A DNA stretch of 64,000 nucleotides from VXYL01 sp965116345 (GCA_965116345.1 OZ220680.1:3472001-3536000), one strand, 5' to 3'. Positions 55,990-64,000 are shown, counted from the first letter of the stretch. Translations and numbers: made by a program. The notes: a model not told the origin generated them from the sequence alone.

Positions 55990-56693
55990 GCGCAGGATTT
56001 GCCACGGGCTCCAGGCGAGCCGGATCGCGAACTTGATGTACGAGAGCAGCAGGTGGACGCACAGCGCGATCCATTACTGGGTCATCACGGCGTTGCGGGA
56101 GCTGCTGACGAAGCTCTTGATCTTGAGGTTCTGCTTGATCCATTTGAAGAACAATTCGACCTGACAGCGCGCCTTGTAGATGTCCGCGTGGGCTTCTCCG
56201 ACAGCGCGAAGTTCGTCGTCAGGCAGAAGTAGTATCGTCCGGTGTCGGGTTCGCGGTAGCCGACCGGAGCGAAGGTGCCCAACAAGATGATATTGGTAGG
56301 TGCCCCCGCTGCCCTTTTGCGCACTCTGCTGTCCCTCTTACCAGCTGCGTCGCACGGCAGCTGACGGCGCAGCCGGAGGGGACACAGCATGCGACCCGCG
56401 CGCTGGTGAAGACGATGGTCTGGTCCGAGGTGACGCCCTGCGCCCGGTCCACCGCGACGATGCTCGCCGACCCCGAGGTGGTACAGCTTGCGGCCCTGCG
56501 CCGACAGGTTCGACACGATGTCGCGTAGGCTGCTGCGCCCCGCGAGCTGCCCGACCGCCAGCGCCACGAACTGGTTCTAGCGCGTCATGCTGCGCAGCCT
56601 GCGGCCCTTGTGGTGGCGTTTCGCGAGGGACTCGAACTCATGCCTCGGCACCAGCTCGAGAAACTGCGCGAGAACCGTGCTATTGTGCGCCAT
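55990..56693 (-). mobile_element. decayed IS4-family transposase (DUF4372 type)
   Basis: From ATG 56693 the minus strand reads MAHNSTVLAQFLELVPRHEF, then an in-frame stop after LRSMTR, then NQFVALAVGQLAGRSSLRDI and SAQGRKLYHLG, matching the N-terminus of IS4-type transposases (F.QL...L.RH.F; QLAGR.SLRDI). Later frames give GTFAPVGYREPDTGRYYFCL, HADIYKARCQVELFFKWIKQ and, after another stop, WIALCVHLLLSYIKF, the C-terminus of the DDE domain. Multiple frame breaks and a short length show it is dead. Its end joins the Fic fragment near 55990. Confidence 0.8.
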
Positions 56694-56836
56694 GGCCTGA
56701 ACATCCTTGTTTCTGATTGATTTTCGTCAAGAGCAGGTCGACGGGCCGATTGGAGGAGATAGCATCCGCGCGTTGGCTGCACCATCGAGAAGCTGGTTGA
56801 TCGGACCTCACATGCCGTAGTCTAGGAAGTCTCGTT

Positions 56837-57625
56837 TTGCGTCGAACCGTGGCTTTGATCTTCGTTGCCGGAGTCGGACAGACCAGCGTTGCCCAATTGC
56901 CAGCTTGTGATGTGGTACCGGCAAGCTGCTACAACGCTTGCTTGGCCTACGAGCGGTGCTTTGACGAAGGAGGCGGCGGATGCGGCAACCAAGCAGCGAT
57001 CCTGCAATCGTGCGCAGCGGACTTCAACCCTGGAACATACTTGCCTGCTTGCGGTATTCGCGTGTCGGGTTCCTGCTATTGCCCCAACGGCGCGACAGTT
57101 CCGAGCCAGAAATTATGCAACATTGGAACGAGTGGCAGTGGCGATGGGAGCAATGACGGAGGCGAAGAGGCGGCTGTTGTTCCCGTGTATGATCCGATAG
57201 ATGGCTTCCTGACGAGGTTTCCAGAGTGGAGAGACCTGAAGGAAGGGGAAAAGGCATTCGTAAGGGCTCATCCTTGGGCGGCACGGGCATTCGCTACGGA
57301 TAGACGAATAGCGGAGGCGGAGACAGTTGCGAGGTTCGGTCATAATGGAAGCGACGACGAAAGCGATGCTTTCAGGCACGCGTATTGGAACGCGCTTATG
57401 GCCTTCGACAGAGGCGAGGCATTGGCCAGGCTACTTGCCGATGCGCATGAGGTCCTGCCGTCTAATGATCCGGCAACGAGAATGGACCTTCACAACAATG
57501 CAGTCGGTCGTAGAATTGGCGTGGAATTGGCCGCATCGCCAGTGGAGGACGAGGACGTACTTATTCCGATGGTTCTGACGGCGCTAGATTCTGGTGAGCT
57601 GGAGGTCTTGAAGCCGAGCGAGTGA
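56837..57625 (+). CDS. secreted protein with cysteine-rich N-terminus and DUF6973-like C-terminus
   Basis: 262 residues from a TTG after AGGAAG. A signal-like start (VALIFVAGVGQTSVAQ) is followed by a cysteine-rich region (12 Cys in residues 24-93, e.g. CYNACLAYERCF). A glycine/serine linker (GTSGSGDGSNDGGEE) leads to a C-terminal domain with DAFRHAYWNALMAFDRGEAL, LADAHEV and MDLHNNAVGRRIG. These His/Asn/Asp residues match a domain of the DUF6973 type that appears in proteins I associate with toxins or phospholipase-like enzymes; function unproven. Composition is AT-richer than its neighbours. Confidence 0.65.
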   Translation: MRRTVALIFVAGVGQTSVAQLPACDVVPASCYNACLAYERCFDEGGGGCGNQAAILQSCAADFNPGTYLPACGIRVSGSCYCPNGATVPSQKLCNIGTSGSGDGSNDGGEEAAVVPVYDPIDGFLTRFPEWRDLKEGEKAFVRAHPWAARAFATDRRIAEAETVARFGHNGSDDESDAFRHAYWNALMAFDRGEALARLLADAHEVLPSNDPATRMDLHNNAVGRRIGVELAASPVEDEDVLIPMVLTALDSGELEVLKPSE

Positions 57626-57769
57626 GGCCATGTCCGGTGCCCGGCATTTGTGCTCTTGCGAATGGGTACCCACAGGATGGTCGTCGGAGTCGCTTCGGAT
57701 AGTCGTCGTGCGCGGGCACGGAGAGATTTCCCTAAGTTCGACCTCAGCTAAGTTGACCACATCCAACTG

Positions 57770-59101
57770 GTGGAAACATGTGGCTCTCGTCTAGAACCAG
57801 TCAACGTCATACGGATTCACGGTGAGTTCGTGCGACGAGTGAGTACAGATGTTGTGAAAGCACAAACGTTCAAGGAGACCGAACGACGGCGCGCGCGGGT
57901 CGTAGTGATGGTCTCTGTGCTCGCCGTCGTGGTGTTCGGTGCCGCACTCGTCGCATTTCTGCTTGTACGGGACTCGAAAACGCCTGAGCGGGGGCCGACT
58001 CCAGCGATGGCGGCTCCTGAGGAATCTGTACGACAGCAACCGCCAGTGAAAATGGTCAAGCGACGACGACCGGAACCTGAGCTTAGAGCCATCCGTTCCG
58101 GTTGGGACGAGGTGTCGCGCTCTTGCCTTGGCTTGGGAGGACCATTGACGGAACGGCTCTCCGTGCGTGGGGGGGTTACGATCGAGTGTGAACGCGCGCT
58201 CGATGGACTATTTCTCGACACATCGCCGATCGATGTGCCGCTAACCGCGCGTGATGGATCCCTGACTTGGCGCGAGGTTTTCACGTCTCCTGCGGAAAAC
58301 AGGTTGAAGGCCGAGGAGGCAATGAGGGGAAGGTGCGCGAACGTGGCGCGCGACTGCGATCTTAATGCACTGGCCGCATTCGCTGTTCTCAAGTATCAGT
58401 GCGGTGGTAGGTGGTACGGGATGCTCGACGCAATACGGTCGGGAATTCACGACGGCGTCGAACGAGCTGGCTTGGACCAATTTGCGGACAACATGGTCTA
58501 CTGGCGTCGGCGCGAGCAGACGGAAAGAGCGTACTACCGAAACGCATGGCTGGCGGCGAAATGTGCCGCACTTCCGGGGGGAACGTTGACGTCCTTCGTT
58601 CCCGAGGGGCCGGCTTCGGCGTACCCGGTGGGCGATCCGCGCCTTCCACGGCTAGAGAATGTGACGACTGTTGGCCACGAGCCCGAATCGGGGCAGGAAG
58701 GGTGGTGGTGGGCGGAACAAGCGTGGGAAGCGTACCAGCTTATGGCTCGTGCATCAGCGGTGGACCGACGACATGCCGGACAGTTGGTGGTGGCGGCGTA
58801 TGAATATGGGCCGCCGGCAACCGGTTCTTGGCAGAGCCAGGACCCGCTGATGGCTGAGATCATCCAACTCAAGTGGTGGGGAGATCCGTTCGAATGGGAG
58901 AAAAATCGCCGCCAACGGCTTTCTCACGCGTATCTCGCCGCTACCTGGGCAAGCGCCCAGAGCGTTGACCTTACTCACGGTTGGCTTTTTGACCAGGTGG
59001 GTCGCCCGGTAAGTGACGAGGAGTGGGAGGAGGCGAGGCTACGCGCGGAGCGAACGTTGCAGACACAGGGATGGCAGGTGTTGCCATCAGATGACGGCTA
59101 G
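57770..59101 (+). CDS. single-pass membrane protein of unknown function
   Basis: 443 residues from a GTG; a second GTG at 57839 is an alternative and leaves the membrane segment intact. One helix (VVVMVSVLAVVVFGAALVAF) near residue 45 is followed by a Pro/Arg/Lys linker and a large extracytoplasmic region without recognised motif. It holds many Trp, Tyr and Arg residues and a WWWAEQAWEAYQLM stretch. Base use is AT-richer than the core genes. It may pair with the preceding gene. The last codon and stop (TAG) are in repeat copy B. Confidence 0.6.
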   Translation: METCGSRLEPVNVIRIHGEFVRRVSTDVVKAQTFKETERRRARVVVMVSVLAVVVFGAALVAFLLVRDSKTPERGPTPAMAAPEESVRQQPPVKMVKRRRPEPELRAIRSGWDEVSRSCLGLGGPLTERLSVRGGVTIECERALDGLFLDTSPIDVPLTARDGSLTWREVFTSPAENRLKAEEAMRGRCANVARDCDLNALAAFAVLKYQCGGRWYGMLDAIRSGIHDGVERAGLDQFADNMVYWRRREQTERAYYRNAWLAAKCAALPGGTLTSFVPEGPASAYPVGDPRLPRLENVTTVGHEPESGQEGWWWAEQAWEAYQLMARASAVDRRHAGQLVVAAYEYGPPATGSWQSQDPLMAEIIQLKWWGDPFEWEKNRRQRLSHAYLAATWASAQSVDLTHGWLFDQVGRPVSDEEWEEARLRAERTLQTQGWQVLPSDDG

Positions 59102-59338
59102 GGAAGGTCTGATTAAGACCTTCCCTAGCGCGGCACAAGGACGTGCCGCCAAATTCGGTGGCGCAAGCCACTGAATTTGTGAGAAAAACAAAACCGCGCT
59201 TTTGTTTTTCTCCTGATCAAGCCCATGGACGGGCTTGATCAGAGGATACCTAAGAGTGTTCTGATCAAGCCATCCTTGGCTTGATCAGAAACGCAAAAAC
59301 AAGAGCGTGGTCGAGGCGGCGCGACCGTCAGGTCGCGC
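59098..59338. repeat. compound-hairpin repeat element, copy B plus inverted partial copy
   Basis: Copy B (59098-59253) repeats the five stems of copy A in order: CTAGGGAAGGTCT stem; GCGGCAC/GTGCCGC, loop AAGGAC; CAAATTCGGTGGC/GCCACTGAATTTG, loop GCAA; GAGAAAAACAAAA/TTTTGTTTTTCTC, loop CCGCGC; CTGATCAAGCCC/GGGCTTGATCAG, loop ATGGAC. Then 59261-59308 is the right half of the element in inverted orientation (CTGATCAAGCC-ATCCTT-GGCTTGATCAG, then ACGCAAAAACAAGAGCG). GCGCGACC-GTCA-GGTCGCGC (59319-59338) follows and meets the LLM gene stop. Confidence 0.9.
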
Positions 59339-60204
59339 TATCCCGCCTTCAGGTCGGCGACGACGGACGAATACCGGTCGAGCAAGGGCAGGACGACGTC
59401 CTCACCGGCGGGCGGTACGACGAAGATCACATGGTCGAAGCCCTGGGCTATGCGGCTGCGAACTTCGCCGGGGTCGGGAGGCGCGCCGAACAGCGCCAGG
59501 TCGACGCTCTGGAGATCCCGGCCGCGAGCCTCCAGGGCATCCTTCAGGCGTTCCATGTTGCCGGAACCCGGGCCGCCGATCGGCATCCAACCGTCGGCGT
59601 AGTCGGCAACGCGGTCGAACACCCATTTCGAGTTGGCGCCGATCCAGATCGGCGGGCCGTTGTCCTGCACCGGCTTCGGATAGGACCAGATGGGGTCGAA
59701 ATCCACGTACTTGCCGTGGAACTCGGCTTCGGCGTTGTTCCAGATCTCGCGCATGGCGAGCACCTTCTCGCGCACCACCGCCCAGCGGTTCTTGTAGTCG
59801 GCGCCGTGGTTCTCCATCTCCTCCCGATTCCAGCCGGCGCCGATGCCGATGATCGCGCGGCCGTCCGAGATCGTGTCCAGCGAAGCGATCTCCTTGGCCA
59901 ACGTGATGGGATCGCGTTCGATGACGAGGCAGATGCCGGTGCCGAGGCGAATGCGTTCGGTTGCCGCCGCCGCCGCGCCCAGGGCGACGAACGGGTCGTG
60001 GGCGCGCCAATACATCTCGGGCAATTCGCCGCCACCGGGAAACGGCGTCGCCCGGCTCGCCGGGATGTGCGTGTGTTCCGGGAAGAATAGGCTGTCGAGA
60101 CCGCGTTCCTCGACCGCCTTGGCGATCTCCACCGGGCCGATGGCGGTGTCGGTGGGAAACATGGTCACGCCGAATCGCGCGTTTTCGAGTCCACGGAAAG
60201 CCAT
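59338..60204 (-). CDS. LLM-class flavin-dependent oxidoreductase
   Basis: 288 residues. Luciferase-like TIM barrel: FFPEHTHIPASRATPFP, RIRLGTGICLVIERDPITLA, IGIGAGWNREEMENHG, and a short SYPKPVQDNGPPIWIGANS, the typical flavin-dependent (F420 or FMN) signature. ATG 60204 is used. It is in the same strand order as the enoyl-CoA hydratase gene, 25 bp downstream of it, so probably cotranscribed. Reaction unknown. Confidence 0.9.
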   Translation of the reverse strand: MAFRGLENARFGVTMFPTDTAIGPVEIAKAVEERGLDSLFFPEHTHIPASRATPFPGGGELPEMYWRAHDPFVALGAAAAATERIRLGTGICLVIERDPITLAKEIASLDTISDGRAIIGIGAGWNREEMENHGADYKNRWAVVREKVLAMREIWNNAEAEFHGKYVDFDPIWSYPKPVQDNGPPIWIGANSKWVFDRVADYADGWMPIGGPGSGNMERLKDALEARGRDLQSVDLALFGAPPDPGEVRSRIAQGFDHVIFVVPPAGEDVVLPLLDRYSSVVADLKAG

Positions 60205-60229
60205 GGTGTGTCTCCTGCTTGTTGCTGAG

Positions 60230-61000
60230 TCAGATGTTAGAGAAGTCGCCGTGTCGCCCGGCACCATCAATGAAGCGGGTCGCGCCGTGGATGGTCTCCC
60301 CCGACTTGATGACCTCGCGGCCGAGCAGGGTCTCCTGCTGCAGCGCTTCGTCGATCGGCTTGCCCCACTGGGTAAGGACCGAGCGGCGGTCGCTGCGCAG
60401 GCAGCGCTGTGGGAATCGCGCCAGGGCTTCGGCGATTTGCACGGCGCCGTGCAGCGCTTCGCCCTCGTCGGTCAGGCGGTTGACGAGGCCCATGTGCTTG
60501 GCTTCCTCGCCGCCGACGCCGCGACCGGTCAGGATCATGTCGAGGGCGTGGCTCTGGCCGATCAGCCGGGGCAGCCTGACAGTGCCACCGTCCACCAGGG
60601 GCACGCCCCAGCGCCGGCAGTAGACGCCGAACACGGCTGATTTCGCGGCCACGCGCAGGTCGCACCACAGGGCGAGCTCCAGGCCACCCGCCACCGCGTA
60701 GCCCTCGACCGCGGCGATAACGGGCTTCGACAGGGTCATGCGGGTGGGTCCGAGCGGACCGTCGCCGTCGAGGGTGACGCGGTTGCCCCGCCCGGCGGCG
60801 ACCGCCTTGAGATCGGCACCCGCGCAGAAGTGACCACCGGCACCGGTAAGCACGCAGGCCAGGCGCTGCCTGTCGGCGTCGAATGCACGGAACGCCTCGG
60901 TCAGCGCCGCAGCCGTGTCGTGGTCGACCGCGTTGCGCACTTCCGGGCGGTCGATGGTGATCACGAGGAGATCGCCGTGCTTCTCGCTGCGTACCGCCAT
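60230..61000 (-). CDS. enoyl-CoA hydratase/isomerase family protein
   Basis: 256 residues. Crotonase fold: VLTGAGGHFCAGADLKAV (first oxyanion-hole segment) and VIAAVEGYAVAGGLELALW (second), then GVPLVDGGTVRLPRLIGQS. Acts on enoyl-CoA or a related CoA thioester. Start ATG 61000. Upstream of an LLM oxidoreductase; together with the second LLM gene nearby this looks like a catabolic set. Confidence 0.9.
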   Translation of the reverse strand: MAVRSEKHGDLLVITIDRPEVRNAVDHDTAAALTEAFRAFDADRQRLACVLTGAGGHFCAGADLKAVAAGRGNRVTLDGDGPLGPTRMTLSKPVIAAVEGYAVAGGLELALWCDLRVAAKSAVFGVYCRRWGVPLVDGGTVRLPRLIGQSHALDMILTGRGVGGEEAKHMGLVNRLTDEGEALHGAVQIAEALARFPQRCLRSDRRSVLTQWGKPIDEALQQETLLGREVIKSGETIHGATRFIDGAGRHGDFSNI

Positions 61001-61174
61001 AGTCCGTCCTGCTTATGCTCCAGTCGGTGAGCATCTTAGCGTCAAGGACCGCGGTTTGTGTCACCTACGGTAACGGCCAGTCAGCGGATTGGTTACAAAG
61101 GTGTTGAAACTCGGCCGCGATTCGCAGACTATCGGCCCTGCAAGACCGAGGTAGCTGGAGGGCCCTCAGGACTT

Positions 61175-61597
61175 ATGCAGTATGTCAACGCGGTAGTCGC
61201 CGTTGCGCTGTTGGTGCTCGCACTCGTCGACCTGGGCGATCCGTCCGGCGCGGGGATGTTCATCTTCGGCGCGGTCCTTGCCGCCGTCGCGTTGAAACAC
61301 TACTTGAGTTCATGGGTCGTTCGCGTGCTGGCCTTTTTTGCCGCGGGCGTGCTGTTCTGCTACTTCGGCCAGTTCTTCGTCCTGGTCCCGACACTGCAAC
61401 CCGGCTGGTATTGGCTGTGGGGTTCAGACACCGTCCACGCCGCCGGTCTGCTGCTCGCCGGTTTCGCCATGATCCCCGTGCTGTCGGAATACAGTTGCCG
61501 CATGAAGGCCACCCGGGAGTGCGAACGGGGCAGTCGCGAGTTCGCCGAACGCAAGCCGCTGCTGGCCGGCTTCAAGGGCTTCGAAATCGGTCGCTGA
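61175..61597 (+). CDS. small multi-pass membrane protein
   Basis: 140 residues starting MQYVNAVVAVALLVLALVDL. Four hydrophobic segments (up to ALKHYL; SSWVVRVLAFFAAGVLFCYF; FVLVPTL; VHAAGLLLAGFAMIPVL), then a soluble Arg/Glu-rich tail. No family recognised. ATG 61175 preferred over a TTG-type upstream start at 61058, because the membrane segment begins here. Confidence 0.6.
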   Translation: MQYVNAVVAVALLVLALVDLGDPSGAGMFIFGAVLAAVALKHYLSSWVVRVLAFFAAGVLFCYFGQFFVLVPTLQPGWYWLWGSDTVHAAGLLLAGFAMIPVLSEYSCRMKATRECERGSREFAERKPLLAGFKGFEIGR

Positions 61598-61635
61598 CCC
61601 GCCCGAAAGGGCGCGAGCGCGACCTGACGGTCGCG
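61598..61635. repeat. hairpin pair, inverted copy of the GTCA-loop family
   Basis: CGCCC-GAAA-GGGCG is followed by CGCGACC (61618-61624), loop TGAC, GGTCGCG (61629-61635), the reverse complement of the hairpins at 27865-27882 and 59319-59338. GGAAGTTTCGC follows, which equals half of the neighbouring hairpin at 27820-27843. It lies just after a gene stop. Confidence 0.8.
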
Positions 61636-61667
61636 TTGGAAGTTTCGCCGGCTCCGAGTTCCTCGTC

Positions 61668-62615
61668 CTACGCGGTGTTCTTCCGAACGCTGGGCAGCAC
61701 CTCACCGAGATAGACATCCAACGCATCCCGATCCCAGGGCGCGCGCAACGCGACGTTTACGGCTTGGGCGCCGCTCTCGACGTAGGCCATGATCTGGTCC
61801 AGGGCTTCGTTGGGGGTGCACAGTAGCGACCCCGCCGCGACGCGCTCGGCCTCGGCATTCCATTCGCGATCGAGGGCTGCGCGCTCCCGGGCCACGCCGG
61901 CGTCGTCCATGGCCATGGCGAAGGCGACGTTGACGCCTCGGGCTATATCGGTCGGATCGCGCTCTTCCTCCTCGCACCAGTGGTCGAGCACGCCGTTCAG
62001 GCGCGCGAACTCGGCGGGGCTGACATAAGCGGCGTTCCAGCCGTCGGCGTGCCGCGCCGCGATGTCCAGCGTACGTCGTTCACCCCGTCCGCCGATCCAC
62101 AGGGGCAGGTGATCCTGGACGGGCTTCGGCCAACAGGTGGCATCGTCGACCTGGAAGTGTCTGCCCGAGAACGTCGTGCGTTCCTCGTCCAAGAGCCTGC
62201 GCAGTACCTGCGCGGCCTCGTCGAGCATGTCGAGACGCGTGCCGATATCTGGAAACGGATAGCCGTAGGCGGACGCCTCCCAGATGTGCCACCCGGCGCC
62301 GATGCCAAGCTCGAAGCGCCCGCCGGAGAGGTGGTCCAGGGTGGTCGCCGCCTTGGCCAGTAGGGCCGGATTCCGGTAGCCGACATAGAACACGAGGCAG
62401 CCGATGCGTACCCGTTCGGTCTCCGCGGCCAGTGCGCCGAGTGTGGCGAGTGCCTCGAAGTGCGGTTGGGTGGCGCCTTGGTACGGTGCCTCGTAGAAGT
62501 GATCCCACACCGAGATCCAATCCACGCCGGCGTCTTCCAGATGCCGCCACAGGGCGCGCAACTCTCCCATGCCGAGGTTCTGTTGACCGATATGGACGCC
62601 GAGGGATATGGACAT
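61668..62615 (-). CDS. LLM-class flavin-dependent oxidoreductase
   Basis: 315 residues. N-terminus MSISLGVHIGQQNLGMGELR and VDWISVWDHFYEAPYQG, then the barrel motifs RVRIGCLVFYVGYRNPALLA and FELGIGAGWHIWEASAYGYP. The segment CWPKPVQDHLPLWIGGRGER is the cofactor-binding stretch shared with the LLM gene at 59338. It is a distant paralogue (about 25-30% by eye). Start ATG 62615; the longer reading from 62639 lacks homology. Confidence 0.9.
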   Translation of the reverse strand: MSISLGVHIGQQNLGMGELRALWRHLEDAGVDWISVWDHFYEAPYQGATQPHFEALATLGALAAETERVRIGCLVFYVGYRNPALLAKAATTLDHLSGGRFELGIGAGWHIWEASAYGYPFPDIGTRLDMLDEAAQVLRRLLDEERTTFSGRHFQVDDATCWPKPVQDHLPLWIGGRGERRTLDIAARHADGWNAAYVSPAEFARLNGVLDHWCEEEERDPTDIARGVNVAFAMAMDDAGVARERAALDREWNAEAERVAAGSLLCTPNEALDQIMAYVESGAQAVNVALRAPWDRDALDVYLGEVLPSVRKNTA

Positions 62616-63030
62616 CGCAAAAACCCGTGTGCAGAGCAATGGCTACGATAACCAGTGCTCCCTCAACCCTCAAACGTCGCGAACGGTGGTCGCCGACGTG
62701 TTTCTCGTCACCGTGGCGATTGAACTTTCTCCCCGGCAGTGCGTCTCAATGAACGTCAAGGCAATGTTCGTACAGACGGCGAAGGCCGAGAAAGGCGAGA
62801 GCGAAACGATAGAGGCAATGGTTGTACGGCATTGAAGAGGACGCTAACCGTCCCCAACCTTAGGTTTGAACAGCCCCGGCGATATCCCTCTCCCTCCCCC
62901 AAACCCCCCTTGTCGCCGGGGCTTTTTTCCCGCGAGGCGCCGCCGGCGTCTCTGCGACATCCGAAGTAGAGCGATGGGAGGAGCGCGGTCCGTCGCGATG
63001 ATCGTCAAGCCGACTGGGGCGTCGGCGAAG
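62616..63030. other. intergenic region containing a long-loop terminator
   Basis: No gene supported in 415 bases. The terminator at 62872-62928 is its only clear structure. Confidence 0.5.
62872..62928 (+). terminator. rho-independent terminator with long CU-rich loop
   Basis: AGCCCCGGCGA (62872-62882) pairs with TCGCCGGGGCT (62913-62923), followed by a T6 run. The 30-nt loop is almost all C and T (CCCTCTCCCTCCCCC). The minus strand of the loop has four G-runs. No gene reads into it on the plus strand, so it may end a small RNA. Confidence 0.7.
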
Positions 63031-63450
63031 TCACCACTCGCCGGTATTGGGCATCGACGCCCAGGGCTCCTGGGACGGTAGCGGCGCTCCCGCCTGCAGC
63101 AGTTCGACGGACACGTTGTCGGGAGAACGCACGAAGGCCATGTGGCCATCCCTGGGCGGGCGGTTGATCGTCACGCCGCCGTCCTTGAGCCGCTGGCATG
63201 TCTCGTAGATGTTGTCCACCCGGTAGGCCAAGTGGCCGAAGTTGCGCCCGCCCCCCAGGGATTCCGGATCCCAGTTGTGCGTCAGTTCCACCTGAGCGTC
63301 GTCGTCACCAGGGGCCGCGAGGAACACCAGCGTGAAGCGTCCAGCCTCGTTGTCGATGCGCCGTAGCTCGCGCAGACCGAGCTTGTCGCAGTAGAAGTCG
63401 AGCGACGCGTCGATGTCGGCGACGCGAACCATCGTGTGCAGGTATTTCAT
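63031..63450 (-). CDS. gloA: lactoylglutathione lyase (glyoxalase I)
   Basis: 139 residues. MKYLHTMVRVADIDASLDFY and YCDKLGLRELRRIDNEAGRF start the fold; QVELTHNWDP, NFGHLAYRVDNIYETCQRL and the end MAFVRSPDNVSVELLQ carry the metal ligands typical of GlxI. It isomerises the hemithioacetal of methylglyoxal and glutathione. It is flanked by two structured, C-rich elements. High-confidence family; a few members have other substrates. Confidence 0.9.
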   Translation of the reverse strand: MKYLHTMVRVADIDASLDFYCDKLGLRELRRIDNEAGRFTLVFLAAPGDDDAQVELTHNWDPESLGGGRNFGHLAYRVDNIYETCQRLKDGGVTINRPPRDGHMAFVRSPDNVSVELLQAGAPLPSQEPWASMPNTGEW

Positions 63451-63630
63451 GGTGCCCTCGGGTCAAGAATCGGCGAAGCATAGCCCATCGGATTGCGGGC
63501 CGGGGGAACTACATGGTCAAGTGCCAGAGCGCGTTCTCCGTCACTTCGCCGTCCGGTTCCAGCCTGGAACTCCGGGCCCAACAGCGTCTCGACCGGGACG
63601 AGCTCGGCGGGATTCAGTCGATAGCTCCCC

Positions 63631-63735
63631 AAAAAAACCCCGATCATGGATCGGGGTAATGGTCAGTAAGGGATTGAGCTGTCACGGCCTGCGGAGGGAG
63701 AGGGGGATGGGAGGGGAACACTCCGCAAGCCGTGA
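63631..63735 (-). ncRNA. candidate small RNA with C-rich loop and intrinsic terminator
   Basis: Read on the minus strand, a 14-pair hairpin (63682-63696 with 63721-63735, one C-A mismatch) has a 24-nt loop made mainly of C and T (CCCCTCCCATCCCCCTCTCC). Twenty-five bases further is a terminator, CCCCGATC-CAT-GATCGGGG (63638-63656), followed by a T7 run. Hairpin plus terminator in a gene-free stretch suggests an independent transcript; the CU-rich loop could pair with Shine-Dalgarno sequences. Its 5' end and promoter are unknown. Confidence 0.5.
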
Positions 63736-63846
63736 TTGGAACCATAAGCGCCAATGGTGCATGCCGAGTGGATGATCTTTGGATAGGTGCTGGACGAATA
63801 GTGGAGCTACGATTAGCGGATTGCTCGTTCGTTCTGGGAGAAGACA

Positions 63847-64000
63847 GTGCAGACATTGCCGATCGCGGATCTGCTACCGAATCGATTGGTTGTTCACGGC
63901 GCGCTCGGGTTCGACGAACGCGACGGCGGCCTGGGTGTTCGCCGACTCCCCGACTGGACACGACTGCAGCTTCCACAGCCCATGGACGTCACGGTGCGCA
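63847..64000 (+). CDS. partial gene, possibly SGNH/GDSL-type hydrolase N-terminus
   Basis: The frame from GTG 63847 runs off the window: VQTLPIADLLPNRLVVHGAL and later RRLPDWTRLQLPQPMDVTVR. A similar pattern (HGAL...RLP.WTR.Q.P.PMD..VR) occurs at the start of some GDSL-like hydrolases, but the catalytic part is outside the window, so the call is tentative. No ribosome-binding site is obvious. Confidence 0.45.
   Translation, partial: MQTLPIADLLPNRLVVHGALGFDERDGGLGVRRLPDWTRLQLPQPMDVTVR

Overview
The window is GC-rich, densely coded bacterial DNA. Gene content (class I-type GlnS close in length to E. coli's, TRAP transporter with a TatT subunit, Bcp, SodC, glyoxalase I, several acyl-CoA dehydrogenases and CaiB/BaiF CoA transferases, LLM-type flavin oxidoreductases, PhyH) suggests a proteobacterium, probably a marine or host-associated gammaproteobacterium. 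This is inference; no rRNA or other taxonomic marker is present.

Layout. 0-5.2 kb: end of an ABC exporter, a rifampin-phosphotransferase-like PEP-utilising enzyme, a VOC protein, and a HicB/HicA-type toxin-antitoxin pair. 5.2-13.1 kb: acyl-CoA dehydrogenase plus hydratase, a VapBC pair, and a tightly overlapping operon of a double CaiB/BaiF protein, a lipoprotein and an MltF-like transglycosylase with two solute-binding domains. 13.1-18.8 kb: hydrolase, a putative secreted selenoprotein with in-frame UGA and a SECIS-like hairpin, then a complete four-gene TRAP transporter. 19-23.8 kb: paired acyl-CoA dehydrogenases with a DUF523 protein, a frameshifted Fic-like gene and SodC. 23.9-32.9 kb: two type I ABC exporter pairs, one carrying a frameshift, on opposite strands. 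32.9-43.5 kb: housekeeping and metabolic genes including glnS, a dehydratase, a DUF4143 ATPase, PhyH, Bcp and an amidohydrolase. 43.6-51.7 kb: AbiE-like remnants and a HlyD/ABC/FtsX-type efflux operon. 51.7-59.3 kb: accessory zone with a truncated integrase, a cluster of small membrane proteins, ilvA, a Fic fragment abutting a decayed IS4-type transposase, and two poorly characterised secreted or membrane proteins. 59.3-64 kb: LLM oxidoreductases, enoyl-CoA hydratase, glyoxalase I, a candidate small RNA, and the start of a further gene.

Three things stand out. First, the UGA-containing redoxin gene. Second, families of compound-hairpin intergenic repeats: a ~157-bp element at 35.4 kb and 59.1 kb (with an inverted partial copy), a palindrome from it at three gene ends, and a second GTCA-loop hairpin family at 27.9, 59.3 and 61.6 kb. 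Third, many short tandem duplications (units of 8, 12, 13, 18 and 111 bp) sitting at gene ends. No tRNA, rRNA or CRISPR array was recognised.
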